From the NCBI GenBank assembly GCA_002371115.1, contig DFFY01000051.1:3389-15693 (forward strand): a DNA stretch of 12,305 bases, written 5' to 3'. The DNA comes from Bacteroidales bacterium UBA3764 (lineage in GTDB: Bacteria > Bacteroidota > Bacteroidia > Bacteroidales > UBA932). The notes beneath the pieces are model-generated. The model did no database searches. It had not been told where the DNA came from and saw only the letters and a program-made list of their open reading frames with translations. Position numbers and translations under genes: made by a program. Shown one piece after another: positions 6,226-12,305 of this stretch. The first letter of the stretch is position 1; each line of letters begins with the position of its first letter.

Positions 6226-6998
6226 GGACGCTTGTAACCGTCCTGGAGGCAGCGCTGCGTAAGGTGCTCGATGCGCTTGCCAGTTTCCGGATGGGAGGAA
6301 AAAAGATTGCTCACAGGACCGCCCTGGCTGTTGCCGGAGAGCTGCTGGAGTTTCTCGAAAGACTGTACCATGGCCCAGGGGTTCTTCCCTGCCTGGCACA
6401 GGTAATTGTAGCCGTAGTCGTCGGCCTCGGTTTCCATGTCACGGGAGAACTTGGCGTTCAGGATGACCTCTCCCAGCGCGCCGAACTGCGAATCCGTCAG
6501 GGCCGCCATCTTGTCTCCCGTAGAAGCCAATCCCTGCAGCGCTGCGGAAGTGAGCATGGACTTTTGCATCTGCTTGCGCGTGTGATGCAGGGCCACATGG
6601 CCCATTTCGTGGCCCAGGACACCCAGGAGTTCATCGTCCGTCATGGCATCCATGATGCCCGTATATACGCGCACGCTGCCGTCTGCACAGGCAAAGGCAT
6701 TGACTTCATTCTGCTGATACACCTTGAAATTGAGCGGACGCTCATTCACGCCGTCCAGGTTTTGCGTGAGCTTGCGCAGACGCTTGGTATAAGGACTGGA
6801 TTCCGGCAGCACCGTGCTCTGAGCATCTAACTGCGCAATGTACTGGGACACATACGCTTCCACCTGAGAATCGCTCAGGGTGAGCGCCTGTGCAACATAT
6901 ACGCCGCCCTGCAGCAGACGGTTCTGGTTCAGGTTGGATACAACGCCGCAGGAGCTGAGCAGCACTACAGCGGAAAGGATACTCAAAAGCTTTTTCAT
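6222..6998 (-). CDS. M48 family metallopeptidase, lipoprotein
   Basis: This 258-residue protein begins with a lipoprotein signal peptide, 'MKKLLSILSAVVLLSSC', with the lipidated cysteine at 17, so it is membrane-anchored on the periplasmic side. The zinc site is His130-Glu131-x-x-His134 in 'HEMGH', with the third ligand Glu189 in 'SRDMETEAD'. 'SHPETGKRI' near the end is the conserved C-terminal M48 motif. It is close to BepA/LoiP-like M48 peptidases, which act in envelope protein quality control, but it has no TPR domain. The frame stays open upstream of 6998 to about 7268. That part is rejected because it lacks family similarity and crosses a terminator and promoter, and the signal peptide starts exactly at 6998. 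It is convergent with the PII operon (stops overlap by 4 bp) and is probably transcribed alone from the promoter at 7017-7048. Confidence 0.93.
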   Translation of the reverse strand: MKKLLSILSAVVLLSSCGVVSNLNQNRLLQGGVYVAQALTLSDSQVEAYVSQYIAQLDAQSTVLPESSPYTKRLRKLTQNLDGVNERPLNFKVYQQNEVNAFACADGSVRVYTGIMDAMTDDELLGVLGHEMGHVALHHTRKQMQKSMLTSAALQGLASTGDKMAALTDSQFGALGEVILNAKFSRDMETEADDYGYNYLCQAGKNPWAMVQSFEKLQQLSGNSQGGPVSNLFSSHPETGKRIEHLTQRCLQDGYKRP

Positions 6999-7016
6999 GG
7001 TTCTTGTAATTTGTAT

Positions 7017-7048
7017 CAAAGGTACGAACAAAAAAAGGCCGACGCAAA
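7017..7048 (-). promoter_or_regulatory. Bacteroidetes-type promoter for the M48 peptidase gene
   Basis: On the - strand a TTTG at 7045-7048 (-33) is followed after exactly 20 bp by TACCTTTG at 7017-7024 (-7), matching the TTTG / TAnnTTTG consensus and spacing. The peptidase ATG follows 18 bases downstream of the -7 box. The -33 box lies in the loop of the upstream terminator hairpin. Confidence 0.65.
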
Positions 7049-7070
7049 TCCGTCGGCCCAATTTTTTTTT
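7029..7070. terminator. Bidirectional rho-independent terminator of the nucleobase-uptake operon
   Basis: A perfect 8-bp GC-rich stem, GGCCGACG (7037-7044) with CGTCGGCC (7051-7058), encloses a 6-base loop. On the - strand it is followed by a run of T (7030-7036 on the complementary strand). On the + strand it is followed by nine T after CAA (7062-7070). It sits 23 bases past the stop of the purine permease gene, whose transcript it should end. Confidence 0.85.
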
Positions 7071-7081
7071 CGCAACTGCAA

Positions 7082-8413
7082 TTATATGAAGATGTACTTG
7101 CAGATAAACAACGCGGCCAGAATCCACATGGTGACGGAGATATCCTTGAAACGACCGGCCACGGCGTGGCAAAGCACATAGGAAATCACGCCCAGGAGGA
7201 TACCGTCGGAGATGCTGTAGGCCAGGGGCATCATGATAAGGGTGATGAAGGCCGGAATGGCCTTGCAATAGTCGTCCCAGTGGATGCGGGAAACGGAATG
7301 CATCATCATCACGCCCACAATGATGAGGGCCGGAGCAGTGGCTGCACCGGGAATTGCCAGGAACAGCGGGCTGAAGAACAGGGCCAGGGCGAAGCAGCAG
7401 GCCGTGGAGAAGGCAGTGAGACCGGTGCGGCCGCCCTCACCCACGCCGGAAGCGCTTTCCACGTAAGTGGTGGTGGTGGAAGTGCCCAGGCAGGCGCCGG
7501 CTACCGTGCCGATGGAGTCGGCCAGGAACATCTGCTCCATGCCGGGGATGTCGTCCCTGCGGTTGCCTTCCGGAACCAGACCGGCACCCTGGTGTACGCC
7601 GATGATGGTGCCCATGGTGTCGAACATGTCAATGAACAGGAAGGTAAAAACAATCACCAGCATATCCAGGGTGAAGATATTGTGCCACTCGAACTGGAAA
7701 GCGATGGGCTTCACGCTGTCCGGAAGGTCAACGATGCCATTGAGCTTGGTAATGGCCTCCCCCGTTGCCGGGTCCTTGATTACCAGGCCCAGCAGCGTGG
7801 TGGCCAGGATGCCCCACAGCATGCCGCCGCGGACCTTGGCCATCACCAGGCCGGCCGTAATGAACAGACCGATGAGGCCCAGCAGGGCCTTCCCCTCGGT
7901 GATGTGTCCCAGAGAAACCAGCGTAGCGTCGTTATTCACCACAATACCGGCATTCTGCAGGCCGATAAAAGCGATGAACAGGCCGATACCGGCGCCGATG
8001 GCTTTTTTCAAGGTACCCGGGATGGCGTTGATAAGCCAGGTGCGCACCTTGGTGAGCGTCAGGATGATGAAAAGGATACCTTCAATGAGCACGGCCGTGA
8101 GGGCGAACTGCCAGGTGTAACCCATGCCCAGGCAGACGGTGTACACGAAGAAGGCGTTCAGGCCCATACCCGGGGCCAGGGCAAACGGTTTCTTGGCATA
8201 CAGGGCCATCACCAGGGTACCGATGATGGCGGCCAGGGCGGTGGCGGTAAAGACGGCGCCGCCGGGCATGCCGTCCAGGGCGCTGAAGATAGCAGGGTTC
8301 ACGGCCAGGATATAGGCCATGGTGAGGAAGGTGGTGATACCGGCCAGGATTTCGGTACGGACAGAATGCTTCGCGCTGTCAAAGCCGAAGAGTTTTTCAA
8401 AAGCAGGTTTCAT
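7082..8413 (-). CDS. NCS2 family purine permease, AzgA type
   Basis: This 443-residue polytopic inner-membrane protein of the AzgA branch of nucleobase:cation symporters imports adenine, guanine or hypoxanthine. It opens with 'FEKLFGFDSAKHSVRTE' followed by 'ILAGITTFLTMAYIL', both typical of AzgA/PbuG proteins. It also has 'FALAPGMGLNAFF', 'FIDMFDTMGT' with a membrane Asp, and 'TTTYVESASGVGEGGRTG' with a conserved Glu in the substrate region. Length matches the family. A strong AGGAGG (8422-8427) lies 8 bases before the ATG, unusual among the genes here. The gene is third in an operon, 17 bp after the outer-membrane barrel stop, and is followed by a terminator. Which purine it carries cannot be told from sequence. 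Confidence 0.93.
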   Translation of the reverse strand: MKPAFEKLFGFDSAKHSVRTEILAGITTFLTMAYILAVNPAIFSALDGMPGGAVFTATALAAIIGTLVMALYAKKPFALAPGMGLNAFFVYTVCLGMGYTWQFALTAVLIEGILFIILTLTKVRTWLINAIPGTLKKAIGAGIGLFIAFIGLQNAGIVVNNDATLVSLGHITEGKALLGLIGLFITAGLVMAKVRGGMLWGILATTLLGLVIKDPATGEAITKLNGIVDLPDSVKPIAFQFEWHNIFTLDMLVIVFTFLFIDMFDTMGTIIGVHQGAGLVPEGNRRDDIPGMEQMFLADSIGTVAGACLGTSTTTTYVESASGVGEGGRTGLTAFSTACCFALALFFSPLFLAIPGAATAPALIIVGVMMMHSVSRIHWDDYCKAIPAFITLIMMPLAYSISDGILLGVISYVLCHAVAGRFKDISVTMWILAALFICKYIFI

Positions 8414-8421
8414 GGGACGTT

Positions 8422-8427
8422 CCTCCT
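8422..8427 (-). promoter_or_regulatory. Perfect Shine-Dalgarno of the AzgA-type permease
   Basis: CCTCCT on the + strand reads AGGAGG on the - strand, 8 bases before the ATG at 8411-8413. It fixes the start and contrasts with the weak leaders of the two genes upstream in the same operon. Confidence 0.7.
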
Positions 8428-8430
8428 ATA

Positions 8431-9225
8431 TTAGAAAACCCATTTGGCACCCAGGCAGGGACGGGCACGGAAACCCTTGAGCGTACCAAAGTCCACGCTC
8501 AGCTCCACTTCGCCGCCCACATTCAGATTGGGAACGCCGAACCACTGGCCCACATTATACCAGAGCTGCGGCTCGGAGATGAAGACAATCTGGGAAGTTT
8601 CGGCCTTGGTCCAGTCACGATAACCGGCCGCCTTGTCGTTGAGCCAAGGGCAAACGGTATGGTTCTCCCACCAGAAATCGGCAAAACCGCTGAAGCGGAG
8701 TCCCTTGAGGCCGAAGAGGTCCTGCATGCCCCAGACCAGGGTGAACTGCATAGGAACCTGGCTCTTGATTTTATTACCTTGCATGTCAACAGCGCCGGCG
8801 TAGTCAATCCACTTGTAAAGGACCTTCACGTTCAGCGTATTCTTATAATCCTTGCTGTGGAAGAAGTAGTCCAGACCGGCCAGGACGGCGTGGTTGATGG
8901 GATACTCATTGTAAATACCGCCATTGTACTCCACATGGGCGCTCAGGCCACCCAGCTTGGTATTCTGCCAGAAGTTCAGGCAACGGGCAATCTCCATGTA
9001 CGTTCCATTCGGAGAAATAATCTTGCCGTTGGCTAAACGGTTGTTGAAGTCGTGGTCCACGAAGAAGAAGGTATTACCCCATTTGTCTCCGTAGAAACCT
9101 TCGATGGTGGTGGTGACGTGCTGACGATCCTGTGCGAAATCGTAGAACACCTGAATGTTGGTCTGGGCCTTGGCCACAGAGAGGGCTGCAAAAGCAACGC
9201 CCAAGGTAAGAATAGCTTTTTTCAT
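8431..9225 (-). CDS. DUF5020 / Tsx-like outer-membrane beta-barrel protein
   Basis: This 264-residue protein has a signal peptide ('MKKAILTLGVAFAALSVAKA', likely cleaved after Ala20 before Gln21). It is rich in alternating aromatic and polar strands ('NIQVFYDFAQ', 'NTFFFVDHDF', 'FSGFADFWWE') and ends in Phe264, the usual terminal residue of outer-membrane barrels. It matches the DUF5020 group of Bacteroidota, which is similar to Tsx nucleoside channels. It lies between a uracil-type and a purine-type permease gene, 32 bp and 17 bp away on the same strand. That arrangement fits passage of nucleosides or bases across the outer membrane. The barrel nature is well supported. Substrate specificity is inferred from neighbours and the Tsx resemblance. 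Confidence 0.85.
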   Translation of the reverse strand: MKKAILTLGVAFAALSVAKAQTNIQVFYDFAQDRQHVTTTIEGFYGDKWGNTFFFVDHDFNNRLANGKIISPNGTYMEIARCLNFWQNTKLGGLSAHVEYNGGIYNEYPINHAVLAGLDYFFHSKDYKNTLNVKVLYKWIDYAGAVDMQGNKIKSQVPMQFTLVWGMQDLFGLKGLRFSGFADFWWENHTVCPWLNDKAAGYRDWTKAETSQIVFISEPQLWYNVGQWFGVPNLNVGGEVELSVDFGTLKGFRARPCLGAKWVF

Positions 9226-9257
9226 AAAACGTAGTTTATGTTAATAATATAGTAGGG

Positions 9258-10610
9258 TTATTTGCGCAGGGAAGGATTGATTTCAAAGTTAACGGCCTTG
9301 TCCGCGTTGGGATTGGCACCGAACTCATAGTCTTTGCCCGGCAGGATGGCATTCAGGACAACGCCCACCAGGGCCGCCACGGCCAGGCCGCTCAGCGAGG
9401 TGAAGCCCAGGTTGATGGCGTCGCCGGCGCCGTATTTGATGCCGATGGCCAGCACCAGGATGAGCGCCATCACAATCACGTTGCGGCTCTTGGTGAAGTC
9501 CACCTGGTTCTCCACCACATTGCGCACACCTACGGCACTGATCATACCGTACAGTACCAGTGACACGCCGCCGATGGTGGAAGCGGGCATGCAGGCAATC
9601 AGGGCGCTGAATTTGGGGCAGAAACTCAGGATGATGGCAAACACCGCCGCAATGCGGATCACGCGCGGGTCATATACCTTGGTGAGGTTGAGCACGCCGG
9701 TGTTCTCACCGTACGTAGTATTGGCCGGAGCACCGAACAGGGAGGCCAGCATGGTAGCCAGGCCGTCGCCCATCAGGGTACGGTGCAGGCCGGGGTCCTC
9801 CAGATAGTTCTCGCCCACCGTAGAAGAAATGGCGCACATGTCGCCGATGTGTTCCATCATGGTAGCCAGCGAGATAGGGACAATGGCAATGATGGCACTC
9901 ACCACAAGCCCCCAGTTGGGATTGGCGAACACATGGAAGGCGGTGTTTTCCCAGCGGAACGGAACGCCCACCCAGGCGGCATCCTTCACTGCAGTAAAGT
10001 CGCACAGGCCAAAACAGGCCGCTACAATATAGGAACCCAGCACGCCCAGGAGGATGGGGATGATCTTGATCATGCGCTTGCCCCAGATGTTGCATACAAT
10101 GATTATCACAATGGCCAGCAGGGCAATCCACCAGTTGCTGTTGCAGCTTTGGATGGCGCTTCCGCTCAGCGTCAGGCCAATCGCAATGATGATGGGTCCC
10201 GTGACGATGGGCGGGAAAAAGCGCATCACCTTCCGGGCGCCAAACGCAGCGATGAACCCGGCCAGCACGAAATAAAGAATGCCTGCCGAGAAAACTCCGA
10301 TGCAGGCATAAGGAAGGGATTCCGAGGCAGTGAGTCCTTGCTGTTCTCCCAAGGCGACAACGGCTGCGTAGCCACCGAGGAAAGCGAAGGAAGACCCCAG
10401 GAAGGCCGGTACCCGCATTTTGGTGAGAAGGTGAAAAATTAAAGTGCCCAAACCCGCAAAAAGGAGAGTGGCACTCATCGAAAGACCTGTGATTACAGGA
10501 ACCAGGACCGTGGCTCCGAACATGGCGAACATGTGCTGGAGACCGAGGGTAAGCATCTTGCCCATTCCAAGGGAACGGGCGTCGTAGATACCTTGCTGTT
10601 TGTTTGTCAT
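9258..10610 (-). CDS. Uracil/xanthine permease, NCS2 (UraA/NAT) family
   Basis: This 450-residue inner-membrane symporter of the nucleobase-ascorbate (SLC23/UraA) family has about 14 membrane segments. The N-terminal 'LGLQHMFAMFGATVLVPVI' is the family opening. 'MMEHIGD' (251-257) carries Glu253, which corresponds to the substrate-binding Glu of UraA. 'YGENTGVL' carries the NAT signature with Glu302-Asn303-x-Gly305, the second binding Glu. Both acidic ligands are present, so it should be active. UraA-like genes of Bacteroidota are usually annotated as uracil permeases, but xanthine cannot be excluded. It is first in an operon with the outer-membrane barrel and AzgA-type permease genes. A promoter (10666-10673) and a short leader with an inverted repeat lie upstream. 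Confidence 0.92.
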   Translation of the reverse strand: MTNKQQGIYDARSLGMGKMLTLGLQHMFAMFGATVLVPVITGLSMSATLLFAGLGTLIFHLLTKMRVPAFLGSSFAFLGGYAAVVALGEQQGLTASESLPYACIGVFSAGILYFVLAGFIAAFGARKVMRFFPPIVTGPIIIAIGLTLSGSAIQSCNSNWWIALLAIVIIIVCNIWGKRMIKIIPILLGVLGSYIVAACFGLCDFTAVKDAAWVGVPFRWENTAFHVFANPNWGLVVSAIIAIVPISLATMMEHIGDMCAISSTVGENYLEDPGLHRTLMGDGLATMLASLFGAPANTTYGENTGVLNLTKVYDPRVIRIAAVFAIILSFCPKFSALIACMPASTIGGVSLVLYGMISAVGVRNVVENQVDFTKSRNVIVMALILVLAIGIKYGAGDAINLGFTSLSGLAVAALVGVVLNAILPGKDYEFGANPNADKAVNFEINPSLRK

Positions 10611-10613
10611 ATA

Positions 10614-10658
10614 ATAATAGGTTTTGTGTAATGTTTTCTTACCCCTCAGGCCTATTAT
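10614..10658 (-). repeat. Inverted repeat in the leader of the uracil permease transcript
   Basis: ATAATAGG (10614-10621) and CCTATTAT (10651-10658) are perfect 8-base complements separated by 29 bases. In the transcript the downstream arm ends 3 bases before the ATG, so pairing would bring the start into a stem. It lies wholly within the roughly 50-base leader. It does not match a riboswitch class I recognise. Confidence 0.5.
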
Positions 10659-10665
10659 GACCGGA

Positions 10666-10697
10666 CAAAGGTAGATAATAAAATTTTTTAAAACAAC
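10666..10697 (-). promoter_or_regulatory. Bacteroidetes-type promoter of the nucleobase-uptake operon
   Basis: On the - strand GTTG (10694-10697, three of four bases of TTTG) precedes TACCTTTG (10666-10673) by 20 bp, the expected -33 / -7 arrangement. The -7 box is identical to that of the M48 peptidase gene. The predicted leader before the ATG is about 50 bases. Confidence 0.6.
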
Positions 10698-10751
10698 CCT
10701 TCCGCAAAAATTTTCACGAAAAAGTTTTCAACAGCAGTTATCAACAGCTCC
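10674..10751. other. AT-rich intergenic spacer between secA and the permease operon
   Basis: This noncoding stretch is A/T-rich, unlike the GC-rich genes on both sides. It holds the -33 region of the permease promoter and two similar 9-mers, TTTTCAACA (10725-10733) and TTATCAACA (10738-10746). No open frame or RNA gene is seen. Confidence 0.6.
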
Positions 10752-10780
10752 AAAAAAAAAGAGCCTCTAAACGAGGCCCT
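10752..10780 (-). terminator. Rho-independent terminator of secA, overlapping its stop codon
   Basis: In the transcript direction AGGGCCTC (10773-10780) pairs with GAGGCTCT (10760-10767) in 8 pairs including one G-T, around a 5-base loop. It is followed by a run of 8-9 T (10752-10760). The TAG stop (10767-10769) lies at the loop edge, so the last codons of secA form the 5' arm. Confidence 0.85.
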
Positions 10781-12305
10781 TTCCATGACAGTTCTTGTAT
10801 TTGAGACCGCTGCCGCAGGGACAGGGGTCGTTGCGGCCCACGTGTTTGTCCACCCGCACCGGCATCCGGCTCTTTTGCTCGCCGTTGGTGGAGAGTTGCG
10901 AAGGGTTATTGGTGCGCATCTGCTGCATGTTGCGGTTAGGCTGGGCGGCCGGACGGGCCTCGCGGGCCTCCGCGGCGTCCCTGAGCGGGATAAAGGCGCG
11001 GAGCAGGAACGTAAGCACTTCCTCGTTCAGTTTCTCCAGCATCTCCGTGAACAGGTTGTAACTTTCCAGCTTGTACACCACCAGCGGGTCTTTCTGCTCG
11101 TAAGCGGCGTTCTGCACGCTCTGACGGAGGTCGTCCATGTCGCGCAGGTGCTGCTTCCAGTAATCGTCAATATAGTACAGGATGATGCTGCGGGTGAGGG
11201 CCCTCACAATTTCCCGGCTCTCGGTCTCGTACGCCTTCTTCAGGTTTACGGACAGGGTGAGCTGACGCTTGCCGTTGGTGATGGGAATGGCGATATTCTC
11301 GTACATGCTCCCCTGCTTCTCGAACACGGTCTTGATGACGGGATTCACCTTCTCAATCATGGTGTTCATGCGGCGGTCGTACACCTCTTTCATGTGCTCC
11401 GCCAGCTTTTCGGCAATCTGTTCCGGCTTGGCGTTGGCGTAGAAGGCCTCGTCGAAGCCCAGGTCGATAGAGAGCTTGGCGATGATGAATTCCTCGAACT
11501 CCGCGTAGCTCATGCCCTCGCTCTGCTGGGCCAGGATGGTGGCGGTGTCCTGCATCATGTTCTGTACGTCAATCTCGATGCGCTCGCCGGAGAGGGCGTT
11601 GCGGCGGCGGGCATACACGGCCTCGCGCTGATAATTCATGACGTCGTCGTACTCCAGGGTGCGTTTGCGCCAGCCAAAATGGTTCTCCTCCACCTTGCGC
11701 TGCGCATTCTCAATGGCGTTGGACAGCATGCCGCTCACCAGGGCCTCGTCCTCCTGCATACCCAGACGGTCCACCACGGCGGCAATGCGCTCGGAACCGA
11801 ACTTGCGCATGAGGTCGTCTTCCAGGGAGATGTAAAAACAGGAACTGCCCGGGTCTCCCTGACGGCCGGCACGGCCACGCAGCTGACGGTCCACACGGCG
11901 GCTGTCGTGGCGGGTGGTGCCGATGATGGCCAGACCGCCCGCATCCTTCACCTCCTGGGTGAGCTTGATATCCGTACCACGGCCGGCCATGTTGGTGGCG
12001 ATGGTTACACGGCCCTTGTGACCGGCCTGCGCCACAATCTCCGCCTCGCGGGCGTGCTCCTTGGCATTGAGCACATTGGCCGTAATGCCGCGCATCCGCA
12101 TCATGCGGGCCAGCAGTTCCGAGGTTTCCACGTCCGTGGTACCCACCAGCACCGGACGTCCGGCATTGGAGAGTTCCACCACCTTGTCGATCACCGCATT
12201 GAACTTGCCTTTCTTGGTCTTGTAGATGATGTCGTTCTGGTCGTCACGGATGACGGGGCGGTTGGTGGGGATAACCACAACGTCCAGCTTGTAGATGTCC
12301 CAGAA
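10767..12305 (-). CDS. secA: Preprotein translocase ATPase SecA, C-terminal part (5' end outside window)
   Basis: The frame is open to the window edge and encodes 512 residues of SecA, the ATPase that drives secretory proteins through SecYEG. The fragment begins 'FWDIYKLDVVVIPTNRP', a conserved SecA stretch. The second helicase domain follows, with 'VLVGTTDVETSE', 'TNMAGRGTD' (fragment residues 104-112) and the arginine-finger motif 'RQLRGRAGRQGD' (140-151). The helical scaffold and wing regions come next. The protein ends in the SEC-C zinc motif 'CPCGSGLKYKNCHG' (three Cys, one His), used for SecB and lipid contact in other bacteria. An internal GTG at 12276-12278 is not the start, because the SecA sequence continues without break upstream of it. 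A terminator overlaps the stop. No truncation or frameshift is seen inside the visible part. Confidence 0.97.
   Translation of the reverse strand, partial: FWDIYKLDVVVIPTNRPVIRDDQNDIIYKTKKGKFNAVIDKVVELSNAGRPVLVGTTDVETSELLARMMRMRGITANVLNAKEHAREAEIVAQAGHKGRVTIATNMAGRGTDIKLTQEVKDAGGLAIIGTTRHDSRRVDRQLRGRAGRQGDPGSSCFYISLEDDLMRKFGSERIAAVVDRLGMQEDEALVSGMLSNAIENAQRKVEENHFGWRKRTLEYDDVMNYQREAVYARRRNALSGERIEIDVQNMMQDTATILAQQSEGMSYAEFEEFIIAKLSIDLGFDEAFYANAKPEQIAEKLAEHMKEVYDRRMNTMIEKVNPVIKTVFEKQGSMYENIAIPITNGKRQLTLSVNLKKAYETESREIVRALTRSIILYYIDDYWKQHLRDMDDLRQSVQNAAYEQKDPLVVYKLESYNLFTEMLEKLNEEVLTFLLRAFIPLRDAAEAREARPAAQPNRNMQQMRTNNPSQLSTNGEQKSRMPVRVDKHVGRNDPCPCGSGLKYKNCHGKGLV

Noticed and set aside
6999..7268. 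Upstream extension of the M48 peptidase frame
   Set aside because: The extension crosses a terminator and a promoter and overlaps the permease gene. The lipoprotein signal peptide begins exactly at the downstream ATG.
7166..8434. 422-codon open frame on the + strand across the AzgA-type permease
   Set aside because: Antisense shadow of a well-conserved permease with a perfect ribosome-binding site. The product is low-complexity (Gly, His, Gln, Asp) and lacks motifs.
10611..10665. Purine or preQ1 riboswitch in the uracil permease leader
   Set aside because: The leader is too short for a purine aptamer, and I could not match the conserved core bases of either class.
12276..12278. GTG as a start of a short SecA-like protein
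   Set aside because: The conserved SecA sequence continues in frame upstream to the window edge, so this is an internal Val codon.

Overview
This window most likely comes from the chromosome of a Bacteroidota (Bacteroidales-type) bacterium that is fairly GC-rich for the group. Four things point that way. SecA ends in a CPCG-type zinc motif. There is a DUF5020-type outer-membrane barrel. Most genes lack strong Shine-Dalgarno sequences. Several intergenic regions carry TAnnTTTG -7 promoter elements, one with a TTTG -33 box exactly 20 bp upstream. The window is densely coding. I saw no rRNA, tRNA, CRISPR array or insertion sequence.

Left block, + strand (1-2578): four tightly packed genes. They are the 3' end of a probable HPr-kinase/PEPCK-like protein, a soluble S24/S26 peptidase, a PqqD-like peptide-binding protein (RRE type), and a one-piece ABC exporter. 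Stops and starts overlap or nearly touch, so the genes are probably translationally coupled. This gene set resembles maturation/export modules for ribosomally made, modified peptides (RiPPs). The precursor and any main modifying enzyme would have to lie upstream of the window. A dihydrolipoamide dehydrogenase (2575-3927, - strand) converges on this block with a 4-bp stop-stop overlap.

Middle block, + strand (3987-6225): a duplicated polytopic membrane protein of the DUF1538 family, followed within 3-4 bp by two different PII-like small proteins. It looks like a membrane transporter or channel with its own pair of PII-type regulators, and its substrate cannot be read from sequence. It starts from a short divergent promoter region shared with the dehydrogenase gene. 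A lipoprotein M48 metallopeptidase (6222-6998, - strand) converges on it, again with a 4-bp stop-stop overlap.

Right block, - strand (10673 down to 7029): a promoter, a UraA-type uracil/xanthine permease, a Tsx-like outer-membrane barrel (DUF5020), an AzgA-type purine permease, and a bidirectional terminator hairpin. Together they could form an outer-to-inner-membrane uptake route for nucleosides and nucleobases. The loop of that terminator also holds the -33 box predicted for the peptidase gene. The window ends with the C-terminal half of secA (- strand, cut by the window edge), whose rho-independent terminator is built over its stop codon.

The two regions most worth experimental attention are the HprK-like/S26/PqqD/ABC module and the DUF1538-PII-PII operon.
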